Below, piece by piece: positions 26,669 to 35,248 of a stretch of 64,000 nt of DNA. A program made the translations under genes and the position numbers. Numbering within the stretch: position 1 is the first letter of the stretch; the number at the start of each line of letters is the position of its first letter. The notes below the pieces were generated by a model, which worked only from the letters and a program-made list of their open reading frames with translations, searched no databases and was not told the origin of the DNA. The stretch is from an uncultured Pseudomonadota bacterium. Lineage in GTDB: Bacteria > Myxococcota_A > UBA796 > SXON01. The stretch spans positions 49,035 to 113,034 of the forward strand of contig CAISIK010000083.1 of NCBI GenBank assembly GCA_903885375.1. Reading direction: 5' to 3'.

Positions 26669-27417
26669 GCGTGCTCTGCGCGGTGACGGGCCTGTCCGTC
26701 GCGTACCGCCGCCCCCTGAGCCTCGCGCCCGCCGTGCTCGCAGTGCAGGATGTGGACTTCACCCTGCGGGCTGGCGAGAGGGTGGCGCTCGTGGGCGCCA
26801 GCGGGTGTGGCAAGACCTCGCTGGTGCGCGCGGTGTGCGGCCTCGCGTCGCGTGCTGCGGGCACGGTGTCGCTCCTCGGCGTCGACCCGGCCGCCGCCCG
26901 GCGCCCTCCCCGCGGCGTCCAGCTCCTCCTCCAGGATGCCCTCGCCTCGCTCAACCCCGGCCTCCGCGTGCGCGAGTGGCTCGCCGAGGCGGCGCGGCTG
27001 CATCGGCCGGGCGAGGCGGGCGTAGTGGCGGAGGTCCTCGGCCGCTACGGGCTCGACCACCGGGCCGACGCCTTCCCTGCCGAGCTCAGCGGCGGCGAAT
27101 GCCGGCGCGTCACCCTCGCCGCCCTCGCGCTCGCCGCCCCGCGCGTCGTCTTCGCCGACGAACCCACCGCGGGCCTCGACGCCGCCCGCAAGGCCGAGGC
27201 CCTCGCCCTGCTCCTCGCGCTCACCGGCCCCGAGCAGGCGCTCCTCCTCGTCACCCACGACCTGCTCCTCGCGCGGCACGCCTGCGATCGTCTCCTCTTC
27301 ATGCACGCGGGCCGCCTCGTGGACGAGGTGCCCACCGCCGACCTCGCCCGCGCCCGCGATCCCTCCGCCCTCGCGCTCCTGCGTTCCGCGCAACTCCTGT
27401 CCCCGACCACCCCATGA
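26665..27417 (+). CDS. Peptide ABC transporter ATPase, DppF/OppF type (short)
   Basis: 250-residue partner ATPase from ATG 26665 (ATGA overlap). Walker A GASGCGKT, Q-loop region LLLQDALASLNPGLRV, signature LSGGECRRVTLAALALA, Walker B VVFADEPTAGLD and switch VTHDLLLARH are intact. Like its partner it ends shortly after the nucleotide-binding domain and lacks the standard C-terminal extension. The stop overlaps the following outer-membrane-like gene by 4 bases. Confidence 0.88.
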   Translation: MSVLCAVTGLSVAYRRPLSLAPAVLAVQDVDFTLRAGERVALVGASGCGKTSLVRAVCGLASRAAGTVSLLGVDPAAARRPPRGVQLLLQDALASLNPGLRVREWLAEAARLHRPGEAGVVAEVLGRYGLDHRADAFPAELSGGECRRVTLAALALAAPRVVFADEPTAGLDAARKAEALALLLALTGPEQALLLVTHDLLLARHACDRLLFMHAGRLVDEVPTADLARARDPSALALLRSAQLLSPTTP

Positions 27418-28562
27418 TCCTGCTCCTCACCGCCGCCCTCGCCGCGGAGTCTCCCGCATGGCGCGCCGCGCAGGCGCGCCAGTTCCTCAAGCGCGGCTGG
27501 ATCGACGACGCGAACGCCGAGGTGGTGGCGGGACTCGCGCTCGCCCCCGAGGACGTCGAGCTGAACTCGCTTTGCGTGGACCTCGCCCGCCGGCAGGGGG
27601 ACATCGAGCGCGCGTTGCACTGCGCCGCCGTGGGTGCCGCGGCCCCCGACGGCGACCTCGACGCGCGGGCCGCCCTCTCCCAGGTGGAGGGCTGGATGCG
27701 GGCCAACTTCGGCTTCGTGGAGGTGCGGGGGCCGGACGGGATCGTCGAGGTGAAGGGCGCGCTGGTCTCGACCTCGCTGCTGCTCGAAGCCGAGCTGCAC
27801 GAGGCCGTGGCCACGGTGGAGGCGCGCGCGCGTGCGGGCCTGCCGCTCCCCTCGCGGGTGGCGCTCCCGGCGGGGGACTACACGTTGCACGGCGAGGCCT
27901 TCCACGTGGAGGCCGGCGGCACGAGCCAGGTCAACCTCCCCGCCACCCGGTTCGGCGCCGCGGCCGCGCGCGGCCGACGCCTCGACCTCGGGCTGGGCGT
28001 GGCGGGCTTCTCGGGCGCCGACCTCGGAAACCAGCTCCCGGGCTTCGAGACGGAGCTGGGCTTCTCCGCCCCCATCGGCGCGCTCCGCCTGGCCGGCGCG
28101 GCCACCTGGGCGCTGCGCGGCTACAGCGGGGTCGGGCTGGTCGACGAGGTGAGCCCCTACACCTTCGGCGGTGTCGTGCGCCTCGGACTGCCGGTGGACC
28201 TCGGCGCGGCCATGGTCTTCGTGCCGGCGGTGAGCGTGGCCGGCGCGATGCTGCCGGGGCTCGAGCTCCGCTGCACCGATGGGGAGCCGCCGCTCTCGTG
28301 CAAGCCCGGTCGGGCAACCCGGGCCGAGCTCCCCGTGTATGCCACCGGCTTCGTCGTCACCCCGGGCGGCTCGCTCGCCGTGGAGCTCAACGTGGGGAGG
28401 CTGGTGCTCGGCCTCCGCGGCGCGATCGGCCACACCCTGGTGCTGCTGCCCGACCCCGGCGAGCTCGACCGCGGCGGCGTCATCGACACCTGGACCAGCG
28501 ACCCCGCCCTCCTCCACGGCGCGGTGTACAGCGGCGCGGCGACGGTAAGCTTCGGGCTCTAG
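27414..28562 (+). CDS. Secreted TPR plus beta-barrel-like protein
   Basis: 382 residues from ATG 27414, overlapping the ATPase stop. A short signal (ILLLTAALAAES) is followed by a TPR-like N-terminal domain (FLKRGWIDDANAEVVAGLALAP; residues ~20-80), a PEGA-like strand segment (LPAGDYTLHGEAFHVEAGG) and a C-terminal half of alternating amphipathic strands (RLDLGLGVAGFSGADL, LRLAGAATWALRGYSG, GAVYSGAATVSFGL) ending in a hydrophobic residue after Gly, as in outer-membrane proteins. Possibly an outer-membrane partner for the transporter; this is inference. Its stop and the convergent gene's stop share the bases CTAG. Confidence 0.68.
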   Translation: MILLLTAALAAESPAWRAAQARQFLKRGWIDDANAEVVAGLALAPEDVELNSLCVDLARRQGDIERALHCAAVGAAAPDGDLDARAALSQVEGWMRANFGFVEVRGPDGIVEVKGALVSTSLLLEAELHEAVATVEARARAGLPLPSRVALPAGDYTLHGEAFHVEAGGTSQVNLPATRFGAAAARGRRLDLGLGVAGFSGADLGNQLPGFETELGFSAPIGALRLAGAATWALRGYSGVGLVDEVSPYTFGGVVRLGLPVDLGAAMVFVPAVSVAGAMLPGLELRCTDGEPPLSCKPGRATRAELPVYATGFVVTPGGSLAVELNVGRLVLGLRGAIGHTLVLLPDPGELDRGGVIDTWTSDPALLHGAVYSGAATVSFGL

Positions 28563-29500
28563 GCCCGGGAGCGCTCGGCCAGGGCCAAGTCGAACGCGGC
28601 GAGGAATCGATCGGGGCCGTGAGTGGCGCGGAGCCAGTCCTGCACGGAAGTCGCGTCCGGGAGCGCGGGAACGTCGTCGTTTTCGGGGTCGGCCAGCACC
28701 ACGGAGGCGGCCTCGGGGATGCCTCCGCAGGCGCTCCCGATGGAGGGGATGCCGCGCGCCGCGGCCTCCAGCAGCACGAGGCCGAGGCCCTCCTCGCCGC
28801 CGCCGCCCTCGTGGGGGCGGGAGAGCAGCGCGAGGGCCCAGGTGCCGCCCCAGGGCACCTCGCGGGTGGCCCCGAGGAAGGTGGCGCGGACGCCGAGCTC
28901 GACGGCCAGCGCTTCGAGGCCCGGGCGCTCCGGACCTTCGCCCACCACCACCACCGGGCGGCCGAGGCGCGCGCCGAGCCGGAGCACCCGATCCACCCCC
29001 TTGGTCTTGACGAGCCGGGCGACGACAAGGAGCGCATCACCCCGGACCACGGGCTCACGCGGAACGATCGGGAAGGGCAGCCAGGTGGACGGCGCCCCGA
29101 GCCGGGCGCCGAGGAAGCGCGACACCACGAGGTTGACCGCCCCGTCGCGCACCCGCTCCCGACCCTGGATGCCCGCCGGACGGGTGAGGTCCGAGCCGTG
29201 CCACGCCACGAGCGGCCGGGCCTCGGCGGCGAGGCCCGCGGCGAGCGGCCACGTGCTGGCGAGCACCACATCCCCCGACCGCAAGCGCGGCCGCACCTGC
29301 AGGGCGGTGAACTGGTGGCCGTGCCGATTCCAGCTGCGGCCCCACAGCCGGGTGAAGGGCACGGGCCCCTCCCCCTCGCCCCAGTGGCCGTACACCCGGA
29401 TCGGCACGCCCGCGGCGTGCAACGCGCGCGCCACCGCCGCGCTCCACGTGGCCACGCCGCCGGGAAACGGGGGGTACTCCGACGTGACGAGGTGGATCAC
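28559..29500 (-). CDS. Glycosyltransferase, GT4-like (GT-B fold)
   Basis: 313 residues from GTG 29500 (GTGA overlap with the upstream lipoprotein). N-terminal IHLVTSEYPPFPGGVATW is the glycine-rich acceptor loop of GT4 enzymes. The C-terminal Rossmann half shows ALLVVARLVKTKGVDRVLRL, PVVVVGEGPERPGLEAL and the donor-site E-x7-E-like region HEGGGGEEGLGLVLLEAAARGIPSIGSACGGIPE. Retaining transfer of a nucleotide sugar is expected, probably for envelope glycan; acceptor unknown. Compact compared with the usual 360-400 residues. Confidence 0.85.
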   Translation of the reverse strand: MIHLVTSEYPPFPGGVATWSAAVARALHAAGVPIRVYGHWGEGEGPVPFTRLWGRSWNRHGHQFTALQVRPRLRSGDVVLASTWPLAAGLAAEARPLVAWHGSDLTRPAGIQGRERVRDGAVNLVVSRFLGARLGAPSTWLPFPIVPREPVVRGDALLVVARLVKTKGVDRVLRLGARLGRPVVVVGEGPERPGLEALAVELGVRATFLGATREVPWGGTWALALLSRPHEGGGGEEGLGLVLLEAAARGIPSIGSACGGIPEAASVVLADPENDDVPALPDATSVQDWLRATHGPDRFLAAFDLALAERSRA

Positions 29501-29973
29501 CCCGGGCGGGCCAGGCTCGGGAACGTGGCCACCGGGCACGCGATGTCCTTCGGCGCGGGCGGCGGGTTGCCGGTGTAGTAGCACACGCAGTCGGCCTCGG
29601 GTTCCACGGCGGCGAGGTGCACCTCGCCGTACTCGCAGGCGGCGTAGGCCGGATCGGACGCGAAGACCGGGGGGCAGGGCACGGCGCGGGTGGGCGGCGG
29701 CTGGACCGAGGTGGGCGCAACCTCGAAGGGCAGGTCCACCCAGCAGGAGCCGCCGCCGTGGTGGATCACGCGGCCGGCGTCATCCTTCGGCTCGAGCACG
29801 GCGTACTGCGCGAACGGGGGCTCGGGAAACACGACCGTGGCGGGCGGCGGGGGCGGCGGGTTGCCGATCGGCGGGTCCAGCGGCACGACCCGATCGGCCA
29901 CACCACCGCAGCCGAACGTGCCGGCCACGGCCCCGAGGGTGACAAGGATTCCCGGGCGGTGCGTTCGTTTCAC
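29497..29973 (-). CDS. Small Pro-rich lipoprotein, hypothetical
   Basis: 158 residues from GTG 29973. Signal peptide with lipobox-like TFGC (Cys near residue 20), followed by a Pro-rich linker (DPPIGNPPPPPPATV) and a domain with several Cys residues (GSCWVDLPFEV, AVPCPPVF, YAACEYGEV, EADCVCYYTGNPPPAPKDIAC). The even number of cysteines suggests disulfides in the periplasm. Overlaps both neighbours by 4 bases, between a ferritin-like protein and a glycosyltransferase. No family recognised. Confidence 0.65.
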   Translation of the reverse strand: MKRTHRPGILVTLGAVAGTFGCGGVADRVVPLDPPIGNPPPPPPATVVFPEPPFAQYAVLEPKDDAGRVIHHGGGSCWVDLPFEVAPTSVQPPPTRAVPCPPVFASDPAYAACEYGEVHLAAVEPEADCVCYYTGNPPPAPKDIACPVATFPSLARPG

Positions 29974-30680
29974 CCCGGCAGCGTAGCACGCGCCCCGTCG
30001 GCGGCGAGCCGGGCGGCGAAGCGAGGCCGCCACCAGGTTCGTTCCACCTGCCGGAGCACCTCGCCGTACGCGGCGGGCGCCAGGAGCCCCCACTCCCTCG
30101 CGCCCTCCGGCAGCGTGGAGGCGCCTCCGCTGTAGGCTTCCCGGATGCGGGCGAGGGCGGCGGGGAGGCCGACCCCGAGGCGGAGGCGCGCCTCCTCGCC
30201 CCAGGGCCCCGCGAGCAGCGAATCGAGCAGGGTCCAGCCGAAGTCCCGGTGCCGCGCCTCGTCGGCCACGATCCGGCGAAGGAGACGGCGCGCCTGCGGC
30301 TGCGTGGTGCCCGCGAGCATCTTGCGGAACAGCGGCACGGCCACCGTTTCGCCGAGGCAGAAGATCTCCACGTTCCAATGGAGGACGGCGGCTTCGGTGG
30401 GCTCCGCGCGCGGCAGGCGGAGCGCCGCCCGAGGCAGCGGCGGGACGGGACCGCCTCCGGCCAGCGCGAGCACCTCGGCGCTGAGCTCTGCGTGAACGAG
30501 CTCGTCGTCCACGATGCGGAGCCCCTCGCGCACCAGGTCGGGCGAGGCGCCGATCTCGATGAGCCAGCCCACGAGCGTGTGCGTGTGCGCGGCCGAGGTG
30601 TACTCCGCCACCACCCGCCGACTCCACTCCCCGCGTACCGCCGCCGCAGCACCCTCCCCGAGCGGGGCGGGCTCGGTCAG
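29970..30680 (-). CDS. Ferritin-like di-iron protein candidate
   Basis: Helical protein with ferritin-like ligand spacing: Glu in VVAEYTSAAHT, ExxH in DDELVHAELS, Glu in HWNVEIFCLGET and ExxH in ADEARHRDFG. That set would bind a di-iron centre in a four-helix bundle, as in ferritin-like or oxygenase-type proteins; the reaction is unknown. No ATG, GTG or TTG lies at the expected position: a CTG at 30680 would overlap the upstream TGA by 4 bases like its neighbours and give 236 residues; the first conventional starts are two GTGs at 30614 and 30611, which would cut into helix 1. Confidence 0.65.
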   Translation of the reverse strand: MTEPAPLGEGAAAAVRGEWSRRVVAEYTSAAHTHTLVGWLIEIGASPDLVREGLRIVDDELVHAELSAEVLALAGGGPVPPLPRAALRLPRAEPTEAAVLHWNVEIFCLGETVAVPLFRKMLAGTTQPQARRLLRRIVADEARHRDFGWTLLDSLLAGPWGEEARLRLGVGLPAALARIREAYSGGASTLPEGAREWGLLAPAAYGEVLRQVERTWWRPRFAARLAADGARATLPG

Positions 30681-32782
30681 GGGCAGACGACCCCCTCGAG
30701 CCGGAAGCTGTTGTTTTCTTCGTGGCACTCGCCCACCACCTCGCCGCCCGAGCCGTCGTCGTCGAAGCGCACCACGAGCACGCCCTCGGGCACCAGCTCC
30801 GCGCGGACCTCGAACGAGAAGGTCGGCGTGGCCGACCCGGGCGTCACCACATCGTCGCTGCGGAAGGTCTCGAGCAGCACCTCGCTGCCCGCAGACTCGG
30901 CGTACACGCTCACCGGCACGCCGGCGCGCATGGAGGCCATCCCGCCGTTCCACAGGCGCAGCTCCACGCCGATCTTGTCGTCGAGGCAGGCTTCGTAGCA
31001 GGCCTGCATCACGCCGAGGGCGTCAGGGAGGGCGCCGCCGGCCGAAGCGCCGAGATCGCCGCTGCGGAAGGTGTTGGAGAAGGGCCAGTTGGGCGGCGCC
31101 GGGTAGGGCGTGGTCAGGTCGTCCCGGATGTTGGTGAGCGTCCAGGCGTGCTGGTTCCATACCTGCCGGTCGCCCAGCCAGGGCGCGGCCGCCGAGCCGA
31201 GCACGTATACGCCGCCGTTCTCCGTGCCGTAGTGCCCGCCGCCCTGCGGCACGACGATCTCCGTTTCGCCATCGCCGTCGACATCGGCGGCGATCGGAAA
31301 CTCGTGCAGGGTGCGGGAGGTGTGCAGCGGGTCTTCGAGGCGGACGGCCCCGGTAGCGCCATCGAGCACCCAGAGGGTGATCTCGTCGGCGTAGAGCACC
31401 TCGGCCTGCCCATCGGCGTCGAAATCGAAGACGCTCGACCCGGTGGCGTGCGAGGAGGCGTCGGTGCAGGGGTGGCTCCAGAGCACGGTGCCATCGGCCT
31501 CGTAGACCGAGTAGACCTCCGCGTTCGCGAGGCCGATCTCGGGCACGCCGTCCCCATCGAAGTCCGCCACGGTGGCCGGCCCGCCGTTGCCGGAGCCCAC
31601 CAACACCCAGTCGGCCTTCGGGGCGCAGTCATCGCCATACACGTGCACCTGGCCATCGCCCACCACGATGAACTCGCCGAGGCCATCACCATCGAGGTCG
31701 GCGGCGGCCGGGAAGCCGTCGGGGTGGCCCGCCGGCACCTCGCAACGCAACGTGCCATTCCCCTCGTACACGGCCCGGCCGGCCAGCACCTCGGGGGCGC
31801 CATCCCCATCCAGATCGATGGCCACGGGGTCGCTGCCCATCTCCTCGTAGGCGGCGGCGCTGGAGAGGCTCACCATCTCCCACAGGAGGTTGCCGCTGTG
31901 ATCGAGCACGGCATCCTCCACGAGGATTTCGCCGAACCCATCTCCATCGAGGTCCGCGGCGGCCAGAAGGTGCCCGGAGCATGCCACGTAGTGGGGCGAG
32001 ATCCACTCCACCTCGCCATCCGCGTGGAAGGCCGCGGCCGCGCACCACTCGTTCGGGTCCTCCGGCGGGCCGATGGCATCGCCGCCGCCCCCGCCACCAC
32101 CGGAGTCGTCCGGCGGCCCTGCTTCCGCCGTGTCCGGCAACAAATCCCCGGAGTCGTGGGGATCCTCCCCCGTCCCACCGCCGGGGTTGCCCACGCGCAC
32201 CACGGTGACGATCTCGGGCAGGCCATCGGCCGCGAGGTCCACGAGGACGGGCGTGGCGTACCGGTACGGGTGCACCTCCACCTCCCCCAGCCAGGCCGAG
32301 AAGATCGCCGTGACCGTTTCGCCGGTGGTGCCGTCGAGCACCACGAGCAGGCCGAAGCCATCTGCGTTGTCGGTGCCGTTGTCGTCAGCCACGATCACCA
32401 CGTCGGGGTGGTCGTCGCGGGTGATCACGCCGTCGCCATCGTCGTCGGTGAGCTGCCCCACCAGCGGAGCCACCACGACCTGGGCGTACTCCCGCATCGA
32501 GCCGAAGTCGGTCCGCTGCCACTCCACGCGCGTGCTCAGCGGGCCCGTTTCTACCTCGGCATCGCAGGACTCGTCGATGGCGGAGAAGCCGGGCAGCTCC
32601 ACGAGGTCGGGACAGGCTCGGGCGTCGGTTCCCTCCGCGTTGCCGTCGTACTCGCCCGCGGTGTCGTAGGGCGTGGCGTTCTTCTCGTCGCCGAACAGGC
32701 TGTAGTCGTTGCAGCCGCTGGCAAGGCCGCCCAGCAGCCCGAGCAGACTTGCGCCAGCAGCCGCTCGGACAGACACCCGCAC
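30677..32782 (-). CDS. FG-GAP/VCBS-repeat lipoprotein (beta-propeller)
   Basis: 701 residues. Lipoprotein signal (GASLLGLLGGLASGC, lipobox ASGC) and an Asp/Thr/Gly-rich linker precede a propeller with seven calcium-loop repeats of the DxDGDGxxE type (e.g. DLDGDGFGEILV, DLDGDGAPEVLA, DFDGDGVPEIGL, DVDGDGETEIVV). A long acidic/Gly insertion lies near residues 200-245. The C-terminal ~100 residues look Ig-like (VSVYAESAGSEVLLETF). Surface adhesion or binding is a common role for such propellers, not shown here. GTG at 32782 chosen to give a compact signal; GTG 32776 is an alternative. Confidence 0.78.
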   Translation of the reverse strand: MRVSVRAAAGASLLGLLGGLASGCNDYSLFGDEKNATPYDTAGEYDGNAEGTDARACPDLVELPGFSAIDESCDAEVETGPLSTRVEWQRTDFGSMREYAQVVVAPLVGQLTDDDGDGVITRDDHPDVVIVADDNGTDNADGFGLLVVLDGTTGETVTAIFSAWLGEVEVHPYRYATPVLVDLAADGLPEIVTVVRVGNPGGGTGEDPHDSGDLLPDTAEAGPPDDSGGGGGGGDAIGPPEDPNEWCAAAAFHADGEVEWISPHYVACSGHLLAAADLDGDGFGEILVEDAVLDHSGNLLWEMVSLSSAAAYEEMGSDPVAIDLDGDGAPEVLAGRAVYEGNGTLRCEVPAGHPDGFPAAADLDGDGLGEFIVVGDGQVHVYGDDCAPKADWVLVGSGNGGPATVADFDGDGVPEIGLANAEVYSVYEADGTVLWSHPCTDASSHATGSSVFDFDADGQAEVLYADEITLWVLDGATGAVRLEDPLHTSRTLHEFPIAADVDGDGETEIVVPQGGGHYGTENGGVYVLGSAAAPWLGDRQVWNQHAWTLTNIRDDLTTPYPAPPNWPFSNTFRSGDLGASAGGALPDALGVMQACYEACLDDKIGVELRLWNGGMASMRAGVPVSVYAESAGSEVLLETFRSDDVVTPGSATPTFSFEVRAELVPEGVLVVRFDDDGSGGEVVGECHEENNSFRLEGVVCP

Positions 32783-32859
32783 GAAGGCACCATAGCGGCC
32801 GAGGGGGCTGCCCGTCAACGCCGTCCCATCACGATGGCCACGGCGCGTTAGCCGGCGCC

Positions 32860-33309
32860 ATGACCCCTGACATCGAGCTCGAACGGTTCCTCAAGCGGTA
32901 CGAGCCCGAGGTCGCCGATACCGGGCGACAGGTGCTGGCCCGGATGCTCGCCCGCGTGCCGGGCGCCAACGTGCTGGTGTACGACAATTACAACGCCCTG
33001 GCGATGGCGCTCGCCCCGACCGAACGCTCGTCCGACGCCGTCTTTTCCATCGCAGTGTACCCGCGGTGGGTGAGCCTGTTTTTCGCGAACGCCTCCCGCC
33101 TTCCCGACCCCGACCACGCGCTCGAAGGCAACGGCAAGAAGATGAAGCACGTGAAGCTCCGCAGCCTGGCGGACTGGGAGGCGGCGCCCGTGCAGCGGCT
33201 CATCGATGCCGCCCTTGCGCAGGCACCCAAGCCGTTCACCTCGGCCGGCAAGATCGTCCTGAAGTCGATCGCCCAGAAGCAGCGTCCGCGGCGACCGGTC
33301 GCCGAGTAG
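32860..33309 (+). CDS. DUF1801-family protein
   Basis: 149 residues from ATG 32860. It has the YdhG/DUF1801 pattern: an N-terminal helix, VLVYDNYNALAMALAPTE, then VFSIAVYPRWVSLFFANASRLPDP followed by LEGNGKKMKHVKLRS, which is the typical strand-turn element of the family. Small cytoplasmic alpha/beta protein of unknown biochemical role. A GC-rich hairpin follows the stop. Confidence 0.75.
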   Translation: MTPDIELERFLKRYEPEVADTGRQVLARMLARVPGANVLVYDNYNALAMALAPTERSSDAVFSIAVYPRWVSLFFANASRLPDPDHALEGNGKKMKHVKLRSLADWEAAPVQRLIDAALAQAPKPFTSAGKIVLKSIAQKQRPRRPVAE

Positions 33310-33312
33310 GCT

Positions 33313-33335
33313 GCGGAGGAGGGCCACCCCTCCGC
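33313..33335 (+). terminator. GC-rich hairpin after the DUF1801 gene
   Basis: GCGGAGG (33313-33319) pairs with CCTCCGC (33329-33335) across a 9-base loop, starting 4 bases after the stop at 33309. No T-run follows, so it is at best a weak or Rho-assisted terminator. Confidence 0.35.
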
Positions 33336-33384
33336 CTTCCCGTCGGCTCGCCTCGCGCTTACGCTCAACATCTCCGGACCTGCC

Positions 33385-34107
33385 ATGCCGCACCCCGAAA
33401 GCTGCCAGCACTGCGGAAAACCGCTCGGCGCAGAACGCAGCTTCCTCGCCGAGTCGCTGCCGGCGCCGCTTCGGGATCGTTTCGGCCCCGTCGAGAGCGG
33501 CGGCCGCTTGTGCCGCCCCTGTGTCTTCGCCGAGCGGACGGCCTCGCTGCTCGCGCGCCTGGAGAACGAACGGGGCGAGCTGGGGGAGCTCGAGCGCAAG
33601 CTCGCCGAGCGCGCTGCGAAGAACGAGCTGGTCGCCTCGAACATCGACGCGGAGTTCGAGCGCTCGGCCACGCTGGCCGACCGCGCGGCCGACGGGGTGG
33701 CGCGGCGAGGCGGCTCCTGGACCTTCGTCATCCTCATGAGCGCGGGGGTGGTGGCGTGGATGGCGTTCAACGCCCTCCGCGGGCCGGCGGCGGCCGACCC
33801 CTTCCCCTTCATCCTCCTCAACCTGCTGCTGTCGTGCGTGGCGGCGCTCCAGGCGCCCATCCTGCTCATGTCTGCCAACCGGCAGTCGGCGCACGATCGC
33901 CGGAAGGCGGACCAGGACTTCCTCGTGAACCTGAAGGCGGAGATCGAGGTGGCTTCGCTGCACGACAAGCTCGATCATCTGCTGCATGTGCAATGGGAGC
34001 GGCTGCTGGAGTTGCAGGCCCTGCAGATCGAGATGCTCGATGCCGTTTTGAAAGGGGAGCCCATCCCCGCGCCACCCGCGCGGCGCTCGCGCAGCAAGGA
34101 AGCGTAG
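33385..34107 (+). CDS. DUF1003 family membrane protein with N-terminal CxxC pairs
   Basis: 240 residues. The C-terminal half is a clear DUF1003 domain: two membrane helices (GGSWTFVILMSAGVVAWMAF and FPFILLNLLLSCVAALQAPILLM) with the conserved DPFPFILLNL and MSANRQSAHDRRKADQDFLVN elements. The N-terminus has two CxxC pairs (C7/C10 and a CRPC near residue 43), suggesting a metal-binding knuckle, then a coiled segment (LLARLENERGELGELERKL). Function of DUF1003 is unknown. ATG at 33385. Confidence 0.85.
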   Translation: MPHPESCQHCGKPLGAERSFLAESLPAPLRDRFGPVESGGRLCRPCVFAERTASLLARLENERGELGELERKLAERAAKNELVASNIDAEFERSATLADRAADGVARRGGSWTFVILMSAGVVAWMAFNALRGPAAADPFPFILLNLLLSCVAALQAPILLMSANRQSAHDRRKADQDFLVNLKAEIEVASLHDKLDHLLHVQWERLLELQALQIEMLDAVLKGEPIPAPPARRSRSKEA

Positions 34108-34180
34108 CCGGCGCGGAAACCGCGGCCCGGCGTTACGATGGGGACCACGCCGCGTTCAGACCCACGCGCCAGGGAGCCCC

Positions 34181-35248
34181 ATGCTGTTCGTCCTCCTGGC
34201 CTGCACGGATCCGTCCAACGGGGAAACCGGCATCGACAGCGGCGAAGACCCGGAGCGCTCCCCGATCGGGGTGGGAGATGGCTCACCCGAGTCGGTGGAC
34301 TGGACCGCCATCGTCGGCCACGACGAGCGTGCCGACGACCCGCGCGACCTCGGGTTCGACGCCGATGGCAACCTGTGGGTCGCCAACCGCAAGGACGACC
34401 GCACCTTCGTGGTGGTCGATCCCGGCACCGCCGACCAGGAAACCCTACGGCTGAAGGATGGGTACGCCGAGCACTTCATGGAGGAGACGGCGGCCTTCTC
34501 CTTCGATGGCAACGTGCAGATGGGCAGCTGCGGCGAGTCCAACAACACCTACAACGACACCCGCGGGCGGGGCAACGGGTACATGGGTCCGGTGCTGTGG
34601 TCGACCGACCTCAACATCTTCGGCGAGGAGAACCCCATCGGTCTGGGCTCCCACCTCGACATGTCGCACGAGAGCCCCTACTGCGTGGGCATCGCCTGGG
34701 AGAAGGACAACGTCTACTGGGTGTTCGATGGCAAGAACAGGGCGCTCGTCCGCCACGACTTCCAGCGTGACCACGGCGTCGGGATGGACGAACACTACGA
34801 TGGCATCGTGCACCAGCTCACCGAGCCCAGGATGACCCGCGTGGAGGAGGCGCCCGGTCACCTCATCTTCGACGACACGACCGGCCTCCTGTACGCCGCC
34901 GACACCGGCGCGGGCCGCGTGGTGTGGGTGGACACGGCCACCGGCGAAAAGGGCACTACCCTCGAAGCGAACGATCCGGGGGTGGTGCGTGTGGAGTGGG
35001 ACGATGCCGATTGGGGCGAGCTCGCCACCGGCTTCGAGCAGCCGGGTGGGCTCGCGTTCGATGGCGCACATCTCTACGTGGGCGACTGGGCCACGGGGGT
35101 GATCACGGAGCTCGATCTCGACGGCGAGGTGGTCCGCACGCTCGACACGGGCTTCGGCGCAGAGCGCCTGTATGGCATGGAGATCGGCCCCGACGGGCAC
35201 CTCTGGGTCATCGACAACGCGGAGGGTGTGTTCCGGATCGACCCCTGA
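34181..35248 (+). CDS. Lipoprotein with NHL/SMP-30-like beta-propeller
   Basis: 355 residues. Extremely short signal peptide (LFVLLAC, lipobox LLAC, Cys at residue 8), then a polar Asp/Gly/Glu linker. The rest has six-bladed-propeller strand pairs: DLGFDADGNLWVANRKDDRTFVVVD, HLIFDDTTGLLYAADTGAGRVVWVD, GGLAFDGAHLYVGDWATGVITELD, GMEIGPDGHLWVIDNAEGVFRID. No catalytic metal residues can be assigned. The stop shares one base with the ATG of the next lipoprotein, so the two are cotranscribed. Confidence 0.75.
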   Translation: MLFVLLACTDPSNGETGIDSGEDPERSPIGVGDGSPESVDWTAIVGHDERADDPRDLGFDADGNLWVANRKDDRTFVVVDPGTADQETLRLKDGYAEHFMEETAAFSFDGNVQMGSCGESNNTYNDTRGRGNGYMGPVLWSTDLNIFGEENPIGLGSHLDMSHESPYCVGIAWEKDNVYWVFDGKNRALVRHDFQRDHGVGMDEHYDGIVHQLTEPRMTRVEEAPGHLIFDDTTGLLYAADTGAGRVVWVDTATGEKGTTLEANDPGVVRVEWDDADWGELATGFEQPGGLAFDGAHLYVGDWATGVITELDLDGEVVRTLDTGFGAERLYGMEIGPDGHLWVIDNAEGVFRIDP

